Assembly (NCBI RefSeq): GCF_002929335.1
Contig: NZ_PJIL01000003.1
Coordinates: 309,566 to 373,565, forward strand
Direction of reading: 5' to 3'
DNA: 64,000 nucleotides
Source of the DNA: Arthrobacter sp. Y81
GTDB lineage: Bacteria > Actinomycetota > Actinomycetes > Actinomycetales > Micrococcaceae
This document shows positions 51,284 to 59,969 of this stretch, in pieces (position 1 is the first letter of the stretch; each line of letters starts with the position of its first letter). The notes below the pieces were generated by a model that ran no database searches, was not told the origin of the DNA, and saw only the letters and a program-made list of their open reading frames with translations. The position numbers and the translations under genes were made by a program.

Positions 51284-52351
51284 CTACTCCCCCGGCGCCG
51301 GGCTGAAGTCCAGCAGTACCTTTCCGGATTCAGCGGAGTTCCTGGCCACTTCAAAGGCCTCGAGTCCGCGGTCCAGCGGGAATTCATGGGTCACCACGGG
51401 GTCCACGAACAGTGTGCCGTCCGCAAGCGCCGCAATGACCTCGTCGATTTCGGCGTTGAAGCGGAAGGAACCCAGCAGCTCCAGCTCGCGGGTGATGGCC
51501 AGGGAGATCAGCACGGGCTGCGGCCCGGAAGGCAGCAGGCCCACCATCACCACTTTGCCGCCGCGGACGGCGCCCTTGATGGCTGAGGCGAGTCCGTGGT
51601 GGCTGCCGGATGACTCGATGACGACGTCCGCCTCCACCGCGGCGATGGCCTCGGCGTCATCGCCTTTCAGGACCTCGTCGGCGCCGACGGCCCGGGCGAT
51701 TTCCAGCGGCTTGGGGTGCATGTCCACGGCGACGATCCGCCGGGCACCCGCGCGTTTGAGGACGGCCACGGCCAGGGCGCCGATGGGTCCGCTGCCGATC
51801 ACCAGGGCCGTCTTCCCCTTGACGTCACCGGCGCGGGCCACAGCATGCCAGGCAACAGCAGCCGGCTCGGCCAGGGCAGCTGTCCGCAGGCTGAGGCCTT
51901 CCGGCAGCGGACGGAGCATCCGGGCAGGCAGGGTGGCATACCGGCTGAAGGCGCCGTCGGTGTGCGGGAAGCGGGCGGCGCTCCCCAGATAGGTGCAGCC
52001 CGGCGACAGGTTGGGGCGGTCTTCGGGGTACCGTGCGGCACCTGGGCCCGGTGTGGCCGGGTGGACGGCGACGGCGGTCCCCGCCGCAGGTCCGGTGCCG
52101 TCTGCTGCCGCTTGCAGGACAGTGCCCACAATTTCGTGCCCCAGGACCAGGGGGGCCCGGAGGATCGATTCACCGGCGGCACCGTGGAGCCAGTAGTGGA
52201 GGTCAGAGCCGCAGATGCCGCCATAGGCTATTTCCACCACCGCTTCATCGGAACCGGGAACAGAGACATGCACCTCCTCGATCCGGAGGTCGCCGGCTGC
52301 ATGGGCCACCACCGCGGCCGAGGTGGTGGGGAGTTCGTGGATGCCGGGCAT
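51284..52351 (-). CDS. idnD: L-idonate 5-dehydrogenase (zinc-dependent MDR family)
   Basis: 355 residues. Medium-chain dehydrogenase with catalytic zinc ligands in GGICGSDLHYW and GHEIVGTV, and the cofactor motif GSGPIGALAV. LGSAARFPHTDGAFSRY is typical of L-idonate 5-dehydrogenase, which oxidises idonate to 5-ketogluconate. The structural-zinc lobe normally rich in cysteine is here HPATPGPGAARYPEDRPNL with one Cys after it (SPGC), so structural zinc is lost. ATG 52351 shares one base with the idnO stop (TGATG), so the genes are coupled. Confidence 0.85.
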   Translation of the reverse strand: MPGIHELPTTSAAVVAHAAGDLRIEEVHVSVPGSDEAVVEIAYGGICGSDLHYWLHGAAGESILRAPLVLGHEIVGTVLQAAADGTGPAAGTAVAVHPATPGPGAARYPEDRPNLSPGCTYLGSAARFPHTDGAFSRYATLPARMLRPLPEGLSLRTAALAEPAAVAWHAVARAGDVKGKTALVIGSGPIGALAVAVLKRAGARRIVAVDMHPKPLEIARAVGADEVLKGDDAEAIAAVEADVVIESSGSHHGLASAIKGAVRGGKVVMVGLLPSGPQPVLISLAITRELELLGSFRFNAEIDEVIAALADGTLFVDPVVTHEFPLDRGLEAFEVARNSAESGKVLLDFSPAPGE

Positions 52352-53121
52352 CAGACCACCACCGTCATTCCGCCGTCGATGAAGATGGTCTGTCCGTTCA
52401 CGAAGTTGGAACCGTCCGAGGCAAGCCAGACCGCCGGGCCGGCCAGGTCCTGGACCGTCCCCCAGCGGTGGGCCGGCGTGCGGCCCAGGATCCAGGAGTT
52501 GAACTGCTCGTCGTCCACGAGGTTCTGCGTCATTTCGGTGTGGATATAGCCCGGGGCGATGCCGTTGATCTGCAGCCCCGAAGCCGCCCATTCCGCGGTC
52601 ATTGCCCTGGTGAGGTTGCGGAGTCCACCCTTGGCCGCGATATAGGGGGCGATGGTGGGCCGCGCGAGGTCGGTCTGCACCGAGCAGATGTTGATGATCT
52701 TGCCGTGTCCGCGCGGGATCATGTGCCGCGCCGCTTCCCGTCCCACCAGGAAGGCGCTGGTCAGGTCCGTGGAGATGACGCGTTCCCAGTCGCTGACTTC
52801 CAGGTCCAGCATGGGGACGCGGTGCTGGATGCCGGCGTTGTTCACGAGGATCTCGAGCGGTCCCACGTTTTCTTCCACCCAGGCGACGCCGCGGGCGGCC
52901 TCGGTGTCTTTGGTGACGTCGAAGGCGCAGCTGTGCACCCGCCCCGGCGGGTAGTCGGCCGCCATGGCGGCTTCGGCGGCTTTGAGCCGTTCGGGGTTGA
53001 TGCCGTTAAGCACCACAGTGGCGCCGGCGTCGGCCAGGGCCCGCGCCAGGGCATTGCCGATTCCCCGGCTGGAGCCCGTGACCAGCGCGGTCCGGCCTGT
53101 CAGGTCAAAAAGTGCGCTCAT
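52351..53121 (-). CDS. idnO: Gluconate 5-dehydrogenase (SDR)
   Basis: 256 residues. SDR motifs TGSSRGIGNALA, NNAGIQHR, ICSVQTDLARPTIAPYIAAKGG (serine and YxxxK) and the GRTPAHRWG segment identify the IdnO/Gno branch, which reduces 5-ketogluconate to D-gluconate. It works with IdnD: idonate to 5-ketogluconate to gluconate, which after phosphorylation enters 6-phosphogluconate dehydrogenase encoded 3 kb away. No gluconokinase gene is in the window. 13 nt separate it from the GarR-like gene upstream. Confidence 0.88.
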   Translation of the reverse strand: MSALFDLTGRTALVTGSSRGIGNALARALADAGATVVLNGINPERLKAAEAAMAADYPPGRVHSCAFDVTKDTEAARGVAWVEENVGPLEILVNNAGIQHRVPMLDLEVSDWERVISTDLTSAFLVGREAARHMIPRGHGKIINICSVQTDLARPTIAPYIAAKGGLRNLTRAMTAEWAASGLQINGIAPGYIHTEMTQNLVDDEQFNSWILGRTPAHRWGTVQDLAGPAVWLASDGSNFVNGQTIFIDGGMTVVV

Positions 53122-53134
53122 TGTTTCCTGTTCC

Positions 53135-54082
53135 TCAATTGGTCTTGACTGCTGCGTCGTTGCTGAGATTCGAGATGGTCTGCCGGACTGCCGCGAGGTC
53201 GAGGTCGCCCAGCCCCTGGCGCTTCAGTTCGGCGTAAAGTTCGACGCCGGCCGTCGCCATGGGCACGGCGGCGTTCACGGCCTCGGCGCTTTCCAGGACG
53301 AAGGACAGGTCCTTGTGCATGAATTTTGCCGGACCGGTGGGCTCGTAGTCCTTGGCGGCAAGGCGCGGCCCGACGATGTCCAGGACCCTGCTGCTGGCCA
53401 GCCCGCCGGACAGCACCTCATACAGTGCCCCGACGTCCATGCCGGAGCGTTCGGCGAGCTCAGCGGCTTCTGCGAGCGCCGCCGTCGTGGTTCCCACGAT
53501 CAGCTGGTTGCAGGCCTTGGCCAATGAGCCCGAGCCGAGGGGCCCCAGCCGGCGGACTGTGCCGCCCATGGCGTTGAAGAGGGGAAGGAGCCGCTGGAAG
53601 TCCGTTTCCTCCGCGCCCGCCATGATGGCCAGGGTTCCGTCCCGGGCACCTTTGGTGCCGCCGCTGACCGGTGCGTCAACGACGACGGCGTTGCCGCGGC
53701 TCGCGGCGCACACCCGCGCCCCGAAGTCCCGCACGGCTGCCGGGGAGACACTGCTCATGACCACAACGGCGGTACCGGGGCCGGGCGGGCTTTGGGACCA
53801 GCCGGCAAGGAGCCCGGCTGCCGCTTCCTCGATGTAGCCCAGGTCCGGGAGCATAAAAACAATGACCGGTTCGTCGCGCAGCGCGGCAACGTCGGCGGCG
53901 CGGGCGCCGCCGCGGGCCGCAAAGTCGTCCAGGGCGGCCGCTGACCTGTTCCAGCCTGTGACGTTCCAGCCTGCCTTCAGCAGGTTGGCTGCCATGTGGC
54001 CGCCCATCAGGCCCAGCCCGACGAAACCGGCCCTCTTTTCACACGAATTTTCACTCAAATCGTGGTCTGTCTGCACATCCAT
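53135..54082 (-). CDS. NAD(P)-dependent beta-hydroxyacid dehydrogenase (GarR/HibD-like)
   Basis: 315 residues. Rossmann motif FVGLGLMGGHMAANL, the substrate motif DAPVSGGTKGARDGTL and the catalytic lysine in GSLAKACNQL, all of the 3-hydroxyisobutyrate/tartronate-semialdehyde reductase family. First gene of the idnO-idnD operon, so likely acting on a sugar-acid breakdown product such as tartronate semialdehyde or a hexonate. The N-terminal 15 residues (MDVQTDHDLSENSCE) are extra, and a later start is possible. Confidence 0.85.
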   Translation of the reverse strand: MDVQTDHDLSENSCEKRAGFVGLGLMGGHMAANLLKAGWNVTGWNRSAAALDDFAARGGARAADVAALRDEPVIVFMLPDLGYIEEAAAGLLAGWSQSPPGPGTAVVVMSSVSPAAVRDFGARVCAASRGNAVVVDAPVSGGTKGARDGTLAIMAGAEETDFQRLLPLFNAMGGTVRRLGPLGSGSLAKACNQLIVGTTTAALAEAAELAERSGMDVGALYEVLSGGLASSRVLDIVGPRLAAKDYEPTGPAKFMHKDLSFVLESAEAVNAAVPMATAGVELYAELKRQGLGDLDLAAVRQTISNLSNDAAVKTN

Positions 54083-54152
54083 CGGCAGCGGTACCTCACT
54101 TCATCGTGGTTAATGGAGGGGAATCTGTTCAATATCCTAGCCTCCATTCAGT

Positions 54153-55217
54153 ATGATGAACACTATGACGACTAAAACCACCGTCGCAATCGCCGTCCCG
54201 CTCGAAGCTGAGCTGGTTGAGCGCATCCGCGCCGTAGATCCCGCCGTGACCGTCCTCTATGAGCCCGACCTCCTCCCGCCCGAGAGGTTCCCCGCGGACC
54301 ACTCCGGCGATCCGGACTTCAAACGCACTCCGGAACAGGAGGAACAGTACTGGGACATGCTGAACAAGGCCGACGTCCTGTACGGCTTCCCCAACGAGAA
54401 TCCCGCCGGGCTTGCCCGCATTGCCGGAAGCAACCCCCGGCTCCAGTGGATCCACGCCATGGCGGCAGGCGCAGGCGGAGCGGTCAAGGCATCCGGCCTG
54501 GACCAGGAAACCCTGCAGAAGTTCAAGGTCACCACCTCCGCCGGAGTGCATGCCCTCCCGCTGGCGGAATTCGCCGCCCTGGGTATCCTCAACGGCTTCA
54601 AGCGCAGCGCCGAGCTCGCCGTGGACCAGGCCGCCAAGGTCTGGCCTGAACTGCGCACCCCGACGCGCCTGGTGAACGGCTCCACCCTCGTCGTGACGGG
54701 CCTCGGCGAGATCGGCCTGGAAACAGCCCGCATCGCCCGCGCCCTCGGCATGAAGGTCAGCGGCACCAAGCGGAACGTTGAGCCGATCGATGGCATCGAA
54801 AAAGTTGCCGGCAACGACGGCCTGGCCGGGCTGCTCGCCTCGGCGGACGCCGTCGTGAACACCCTGCCCGGCACGCCGTACACGGAGAGGCTGTTCAACC
54901 GTGAGGTGTTCGCCGCCATGAAGCCGGGAACGGTGTTCGTCAACGTTGGCCGCGGCACCGTGGTGGACGAAGACGCCCTCCTGGAGGCGCTCAACAACGG
55001 CCAGGTGGGCTTCGCCTGCCTCGACGTATTCGCCGTCGAACCCCTGCCGCAGGACAGCCCGCTCTGGAACCACCCGAAGGTCATGGTGTCCCCGCACACC
55101 TCGGCGCTGAGCGCGGCGGAGAACCGGCTGATCGCAGAACGCTTCAGCAGCAACCTGCGCACGTTCCTCGACGGCGGGGAACTCCCCCACCTCGTGGACA
55201 CCGTGCACTTCTACTAA
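54153..55217 (+). CDS. D-isomer-specific 2-hydroxyacid dehydrogenase
   Basis: 354 residues. NAD motif GLGEIGLETARIA; the catalytic triad is the arginine in NVGRGTVVDE, the glutamate in DVFAVEPL and the histidine in VSPHTSAL. It reduces a 2-keto acid; by position beside the idonate/gluconate genes a 2-ketogluconate- or hydroxypyruvate-type substrate is plausible but unproved. Three ATGs lie near the start (54153, 54156, 54165) without a ribosome-binding site; a TATCCT box at 54133 supports a very short leader. Divergent from the GarR-like gene. Confidence 0.85.
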   Translation: MMNTMTTKTTVAIAVPLEAELVERIRAVDPAVTVLYEPDLLPPERFPADHSGDPDFKRTPEQEEQYWDMLNKADVLYGFPNENPAGLARIAGSNPRLQWIHAMAAGAGGAVKASGLDQETLQKFKVTTSAGVHALPLAEFAALGILNGFKRSAELAVDQAAKVWPELRTPTRLVNGSTLVVTGLGEIGLETARIARALGMKVSGTKRNVEPIDGIEKVAGNDGLAGLLASADAVVNTLPGTPYTERLFNREVFAAMKPGTVFVNVGRGTVVDEDALLEALNNGQVGFACLDVFAVEPLPQDSPLWNHPKVMVSPHTSALSAAENRLIAERFSSNLRTFLDGGELPHLVDTVHFY

Positions 55218-55265
55218 GCCGCACTACTGCAGGGTCCACCGGCCCGCGCGGCACACCCGCAGGCC

Positions 55266-55302
55266 AGGGCGGCCCCTCCGGCAACGGAGGGGCCGCCCTT
55301 TT
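55266..55302. terminator. Terminator after the 2-hydroxyacid dehydrogenase gene
   Basis: A 15-bp perfect stem (AGGGCGGCCCCTCCG/CGGAGGGGCCGCCCT) with a GCAA loop, followed by TTTTG on the plus strand; it also ends the converging PaiB-like gene. Confidence 0.85.
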
Positions 55303-55316
55303 GTGGGTTCCCGGGA

Positions 55317-55940
55317 CTATTGCCGTCTTGCCCGCTCCACGTCGGCGGCGCTCTTAGCCTGCCCCCGGGCGGCAAGACCTGCCACCACACCGTCGATGTC
55401 CGCATCGGGCCGGTTCTGGCTGAGCTTGGCCTTGGCCTCGATCCGGGTAATAACAAGTTCCAGGCCCACGATGGCGCGCAGCTGCCCCGAAATGTAGCGC
55501 TCCGGTGCGTCATCCACGCTCCACGGGTGGTCGAAGTCCGCTTCGTTGACGCCTGTCAGCCGCCTGACCTGGCCAGCGAGCCAGGCTGGATCGTCGTGGA
55601 CCACCAAGTTGCCGTATACATGCGCCGTTGAGTAGTTCCAGGTGGGGACAACACGCCCGTGCTCGGCCTTCGAGGCGTACCAGGACGGCGAGATGTAGGC
55701 GTCCGCGCCCTGGAGGATGGCGAGTGCTTCTCCGGTCACCGGCTCGGACCACTGCGCGTTGTTCCGGGCCACGTGGGTGAGCAGGGCACCGAGTTCGCCG
55801 ATCGAGGGGTCGTAGACGAACGGAAGCAGCGTTGCGAGCAGGCCCTGCGGTGTCATCGTGACCAGATTGGCTGCGGCGGGCCGGGTGAGGAGGTCCCTGA
55901 TGGCGTCGGGTCCGGCTTCGAAGTGGGCTGGTGTGTACAT
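55317..55940 (-). CDS. FMN-binding negative regulator (PaiB-like)
   Basis: 207 residues. The split-barrel flavin-binding fold of PaiB/FMN_bind_2: MYTPAHFEAGPDAIRDLL, ANLVTMTPQGLLATLLPF, HVARNNAQW, and YISPSWYASKAEHGRVVPTWNYSTAHVYG. Bacillus PaiB is linked to repression of sporulation and protease genes; its biochemical role is unclear. ATG 55940 has AAAGGA 8 nt upstream, only 4 nt after the EamA stop, so it is co-translated with the EamA transporter. The divergent MocR gene points to common control. Confidence 0.88.
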   Translation of the reverse strand: MYTPAHFEAGPDAIRDLLTRPAAANLVTMTPQGLLATLLPFVYDPSIGELGALLTHVARNNAQWSEPVTGEALAILQGADAYISPSWYASKAEHGRVVPTWNYSTAHVYGNLVVHDDPAWLAGQVRRLTGVNEADFDHPWSVDDAPERYISGQLRAIVGLELVITRIEAKAKLSQNRPDADIDGVVAGLAARGQAKSAADVERARRQ

Positions 55941-55944
55941 GGTG

Positions 55945-56922
55945 CTAATCCTTTGCAGGCTGGAGGGATCTTGTGGAGTGTGGGACGGCATGCGGAGCGG
56001 GGGGCTGCCTGAGTCGGGCCCGGACGGCTGCGCCGGCGCAGAGGATGACGGCGACGCCGCCGATGATGGTGGTCCAGGTCAGGGCCTCGCCCAGCAGGAG
56101 GCCGGCCCAGCAGATGCTCAGCACTGGCTGGATGAGCTGGACCTGGCTGACCTGGGCCATGGGGCCGACGGCCAGGCCCCGGTACCAGGCAAAGAAGCCC
56201 AGAAACATACTCACCACCCCGAGGTAGGCGAACGCCGCCCACTGGACCGGAGTGGCTGACGCCGGCTGCTGGGCCAGGGAGAGCATCATGAGGAACACCA
56301 TGAGCGGCGACGCCAGCACCAACGCCCACGACACGGTCTGCCAGGAGCCGAGCTCGCGGGCCAGCAGGCCGCCCTCCGCATAGCCGATCGCCGCCGCCAC
56401 CACGGCGCCAAGGAGCAGCAGGTCCGCCGAGTGCAGCTGCCCGAATCCGCCGGACTGCATGGAGGCAAAGGCGATGGCCGCCAGCGCGCCCACACCGGTG
56501 ATGAGCCAGAACGCCAAGGGTGGACGCTCGCGCCCCCTCAGGACAGCCGCCGTCGCCGTCGCAGCCGGGAGCAGGGCGATGACCACCGCGCCGTGACTGG
56601 CCGGCGTGGTGGTGAGCGCGAAGGACGTAAGCAAGGGAAATCCAATCACAACGCCGGCCGCCACCACCGCGAGCCTGGCCCACTGCATGCCGCGGGGAAG
56701 TTTCTGCCGCGCCAGTGCAAGGGCGGAAGCGGCCAGGACCCCGGCCACCACCGCGCGGCCGGACCCGATGAACAGCGGCGAGAGCCCCGCGACGGCGATC
56801 TTGGTGAACGGAACCGTGAACGAGAACGCCGCTACTCCGAGGAGACCCCACCACAGTCCGGAAGGGGTGCGGGACAGTACCACTGGGCGAATTAGCGTAG
56901 TAGCGCTACTATTGTCTCTCAT
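55945..56922 (-). CDS. EamA/DMT-family transporter
   Basis: About 325 residues with ten hydrophobic helices arranged as two EamA halves (first near residues 24-160, second near 170-310; PVLSICWAGLLLGEALTWTTIIGG in the last pair). Probable metabolite or drug exporter in the membrane. ATG 56922 overlaps the opposite-strand mocR start codon: both lie in the same CATG. TATCGT ends 5 nt before the ATG. A GTG downstream (V in PVVLSRTPSG) is the alternative start. It forms an operon with the PaiB-like gene. Confidence 0.85.
   Translation of the reverse strand: MRDNSSATTLIRPVVLSRTPSGLWWGLLGVAAFSFTVPFTKIAVAGLSPLFIGSGRAVVAGVLAASALALARQKLPRGMQWARLAVVAAGVVIGFPLLTSFALTTTPASHGAVVIALLPAATATAAVLRGRERPPLAFWLITGVGALAAIAFASMQSGGFGQLHSADLLLLGAVVAAAIGYAEGGLLARELGSWQTVSWALVLASPLMVFLMMLSLAQQPASATPVQWAAFAYLGVVSMFLGFFAWYRGLAVGPMAQVSQVQLIQPVLSICWAGLLLGEALTWTTIIGGVAVILCAGAAVRARLRQPPAPHAVPHSTRSLQPAKD
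56898..56911. promoter_or_regulatory. 14-bp perfect palindrome in the mocR/eamA promoter region
   Basis: TAGTAGCGCTACTA lies 10 nt before the mocR ATG and overlaps its -10 box (TACTAT, 56907-56912); it is inside the eamA reading frame. Likely operator for MocR. Confidence 0.6.
56907..56912 (+). promoter_or_regulatory. Candidate -10 box (TACTAT) of mocR
   Basis: TACTAT ends 8 nt before ATG 56921. It lies within the opposite-strand eamA coding region. Confidence 0.45.
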
Positions 56923-58333
56923 GAACAACGATAGCAGTTCCCGGATTGCGGTGCGACTACGGGAATGGATCGCCAAAGCCGCACCCGGATCAAGGCTGCC
57001 GTCCACACGGTCCCTGGTGGCTGAGTACCAGGCAAGTCCGGTGACCGTGCAGAAGGCACTGCAGTCCCTCACCGCTCAGGGCCTAATCGAGAGCCGGCCC
57101 GGCGTCGGAACATTCGTGCGGGCAGTCCGGAGTGCCCGTCCCTCGGACTATGGCTGGCAGACGGCGGCACTGCGGTCGCCGCTGGCACCGCTTCCGTCAG
57201 CCTCCACCACCATGCGCGACGTGGCGAACGACGCCATAGCCTTCCACTCCGGCTACCCGGACCGGGAACTCCTGCCCGAGCGCCTCGTCCGGACGGCACT
57301 CACACGGGCAGCCCGGGGCGACGCAGCGTTGTCCCGTCCGCCGGCAGCGGGCCTGCCGGAACTGCAATCGTGGTTCGCGCATGAACTCGGCACCTCGACA
57401 CCGGCCGGAACCACACCGCCGAACCCGAGCGACGTCGTCGTACTCCCGGGGAGCCAGAGCGGGCTCAGCTCCATCTTCAGCGCGCTCGCGGGCCGCGGGC
57501 AGCCGCTGCTGATGGAGTCACCAACCTACTGGGGCGCCATCCTGGCGGCGGCACAGGCCGGCGTCCGCGTTGTCCCGGTGCCCAGCGGACCGGACGGTCC
57601 GGACCCGGCCGAACTGGCCCGGGCCTTTGACGAAACCGGTGCCCGCCTGTTCTACGCCCAACCGAACTACGCGAACCCCACCGGTGCGCAGTGGGCGGCA
57701 GGTCGGGGTGACGAGGTCCTGGACGTGGTGCGGGCGAAGGGTGCGTTCCTGGTCGAGGACGACTGGGCGCACGACTTCGGCATCACCACGAGCCCCGTGC
57801 CCGTCGCCTCCCGCGACGACTCCGGCCACGTGGTGTACCTGCGCTCCCTGACCAAGAGCGTGTCGCCGGCCATCCGCATCGCCGCCGTGATCGCGCGCGG
57901 CCCGGCACGTGAGCGCATCCTCGCGGACCGGGCAGCCGAGTCAATGTATGTCAGCGGCCTGCTCCAGGCCGCGGCGCTCGACGTCGTGACCCAGCCCGGG
58001 TGGCAGACCCACCTGCGCAGCCTCCGCCACCAGCTCCAGTCCCGCCGCGACCTCCTGGTCACCAGCATGCGCGAGTACGCCCCGCAGGCGCACATCGAGC
58101 AGGTGCCCAAGGGAGGCCTGAACCTCTGGGCGCGCCTTCCCGACGGCACAGACCTTGAACGGCTGACCCGCGACTGCGAAAGCGCCGGGGTCATCATTGC
58201 CGCCGGGCGGGAGTGGTTCCCGGCCGAACCCGCAGGCGCTTTCATCCGCCTCAACTACTCAGGGGCCAACCCGGGAGCCTTCCCGGAAGGGGCCCGGATC
58301 ATCGGTCAGGCACTGGAACGCAACAACTCCTAG
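56921..58333 (+). CDS. MocR/PdxR-type GntR regulator with aminotransferase domain
   Basis: 470 residues: N-terminal GntR winged HTH (SSRIAVRLREWIAKAAPGSRLPSTRSLVAEYQASPVTVQKAL), then a fold-type I aminotransferase domain with the PLP lysine in YLRSLTKSVSPAIRI, NPTGAQW and EDDWAHDFG. Such proteins use PLP or aldimines as effector and commonly control a divergent transporter or PLP-related gene. Here the divergent operon encodes an EamA transporter and a PaiB-like protein, so an amine or amino acid exporter is plausible. The start codon overlaps that of eamA. Confidence 0.9.
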   Translation: MNNDSSSRIAVRLREWIAKAAPGSRLPSTRSLVAEYQASPVTVQKALQSLTAQGLIESRPGVGTFVRAVRSARPSDYGWQTAALRSPLAPLPSASTTMRDVANDAIAFHSGYPDRELLPERLVRTALTRAARGDAALSRPPAAGLPELQSWFAHELGTSTPAGTTPPNPSDVVVLPGSQSGLSSIFSALAGRGQPLLMESPTYWGAILAAAQAGVRVVPVPSGPDGPDPAELARAFDETGARLFYAQPNYANPTGAQWAAGRGDEVLDVVRAKGAFLVEDDWAHDFGITTSPVPVASRDDSGHVVYLRSLTKSVSPAIRIAAVIARGPARERILADRAAESMYVSGLLQAAALDVVTQPGWQTHLRSLRHQLQSRRDLLVTSMREYAPQAHIEQVPKGGLNLWARLPDGTDLERLTRDCESAGVIIAAGREWFPAEPAGAFIRLNYSGANPGAFPEGARIIGQALERNNS

Positions 58334-58369
58334 GGGCAGGCAGGCACGAACGTGCCCCGGCGCAGCAAA

Positions 58370-58405
58370 GGCTGTGGCCCCCTCCTTGCGGAAGGGGCCA
58401 CAGCC
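58370..58405. terminator. Possible terminator between mocR and the MFS gene
   Basis: A 12-bp stem (GGCTGTGGCCCC with GGGGCCACAGCC) with a further CC/GG extension, but no clear T-run on either side. Confidence 0.5.
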
Positions 58406-58441
58406 GTTGTGTTGGAGTGCAGTTCCGGTGCTGCGGGAGTG

Positions 58442-59791
58442 CTAGCTCGCGTCCTCCGTGAGGACGAGGTCACGGGCCACGGTCTCCGGAGTGAAGAACG
58501 TGGTGACGAAGGAGATGAGCGCGAGCACCAGCGAGTAGATGGCAAGCACCAGCCAGGAGTGATCCGTTGCCGCCAGCAGCGACGCGCCAACGAGGGGAAC
58601 AAGGCCTCCGGCCATAACGGCGGAGAGTTCGCGGCTCATGGCAACACCGGTGAAGCGGTACTGGGAACCGAACAGCTCCGGCAGGAGCGGGCACTGCGGA
58701 CCGAGCATGGACTGGACGCCGATGGCGATACCCACCACCATGACCACCCAGACCAGGGTCACGTTGCCCAGCGTCACCAGGTAGAACGCCGGAAGCGCAA
58801 TGACGGCCTGGAACAGTGCTCCGTAGCGGTATACCGGCACACGGCCAAAGCGGTCGGACAGGGCCCCAAATGTGACCACCATAACGGCGGCGAAGCCGGC
58901 GGCAATGAGCAGGCCAACGGGTCCGATGAACTTGTCGCCCGGGAAAACCCCGTCCTTGGCTGCCAGGAAGGCGATGAGGAGTGCCGAGTAGATCGACGAG
59001 TTGCCGTTCTCACCCATGCGCAGGCCGATGCCGATCAGCACGTTCTTCTTCGAGTGCTTCCAGAGCTGGCCGATGGGGTTCTTGACCACATTCTTGTGCT
59101 TTTCCAGCTCCTGGAAAACCGGAGTTTCCTTGAGCCGGAGCCGGATGAAGATCGCCACGGCAATCAGGAGGATGCTGGCCAGGAAAGGCACACGCCACAG
59201 CCAGCCTTCCAGGACCGCCTTGTCAGCCATGGCAATCAGGGCGAACGTGCCGGCACCGAGCAGGGTGCCCAGCTGGATGCCGACAAACGGCAGGGAAGCG
59301 AAGAATCCACGACGACGGCGCGGCGCGACTTCGGAAATCAAGGTGGTGGCGCCCGCCTGCTCAGCGCCGGCGCCGAGGCCCTGAAGGATTCGCAGCGTGA
59401 CGAGGAGGACCGCGCCCAGCATTCCCGCCTGCTCGAACGTCGGCAGCAGGCCGATTGCGAAGCTTGCCGTGCCCATCAGGCCGATCGTAAGGATCAGGAC
59501 CATTTTGCGTCCGAACCTGTCGCCAATGTAACCGAAGATGACTCCCCCGAAGGGGCGGGCCGCAAACCCAACGCCATAGGTGGCGAATGATGCGATCAGG
59601 GCGCCGTCTTCGCCGAGCGGCTTGAAGAAGAGCGGCCCGAAAATGAGGGCCGAAGCCAGGCCATAAATGTAGAAATCGTAGTACTCCAGAGCGGAGCCTA
59701 CGGAGCTGGCAAGAGTTGCCCTCCGCAGTTGTTCCGGTTCGACGACGGCGTCGTCCACATCGGCCAGCGGTGAATTAGTACGAGTTGTCAC
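58442..59791 (-). CDS. MFS transporter, metabolite:H+ symporter (MHS) family
   Basis: 449 residues, 12 hydrophobic helices. MHS marks are ALEYYDFYIYGLASALIF in helix 1, the GDRFGRKMVL loop between helices 2 and 3 and SDRFGRVPVYR between 8 and 9. Substrates in this family include shikimate, citrate, ketoglutarate, proline/betaine and aromatic acids. Start GTG 59791 is selected by GGGAG 5 nt upstream. It lies downstream of an IclR regulator on the same strand, a pairing typical of aromatic or organic acid uptake. Confidence 0.9.
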   Translation of the reverse strand: MTTRTNSPLADVDDAVVEPEQLRRATLASSVGSALEYYDFYIYGLASALIFGPLFFKPLGEDGALIASFATYGVGFAARPFGGVIFGYIGDRFGRKMVLILTIGLMGTASFAIGLLPTFEQAGMLGAVLLVTLRILQGLGAGAEQAGATTLISEVAPRRRRGFFASLPFVGIQLGTLLGAGTFALIAMADKAVLEGWLWRVPFLASILLIAVAIFIRLRLKETPVFQELEKHKNVVKNPIGQLWKHSKKNVLIGIGLRMGENGNSSIYSALLIAFLAAKDGVFPGDKFIGPVGLLIAAGFAAVMVVTFGALSDRFGRVPVYRYGALFQAVIALPAFYLVTLGNVTLVWVVMVVGIAIGVQSMLGPQCPLLPELFGSQYRFTGVAMSRELSAVMAGGLVPLVGASLLAATDHSWLVLAIYSLVLALISFVTTFFTPETVARDLVLTEDAS

Positions 59792-59861
59792 TAGCACTCC
59801 CTTAAGAACACTCCAGACCCCCGTTGGTCTGGTGGGATAGTGACGACACCGGTGGCGTCGA

Positions 59862-59873
59862 TCACTATAGTGA
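59862..59873. promoter_or_regulatory. 12-bp palindrome upstream of the MFS gene
   Basis: TCACTATAGTGA is perfectly palindromic and lies 71 nt before the GTG start, in the gap between iclR and the transporter; candidate operator. Confidence 0.45.
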
Positions 59874-59969
59874 ACACAGTACAGCAAGCTGAACGGATAG
59901 CCAATGATGAAATCCGTTTTATTTTTCCGTGAGTCAGCGTCCGCCTTTTGCGCCGCTTCAGGGGCGGTT

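Noticed and set aside
58352..59590. 412-codon plus-strand frame opposite the MFS transporter
   Set aside because: Antisense shadow; composition (Gln/His/Asp-rich) is the usual complement of a membrane protein gene.
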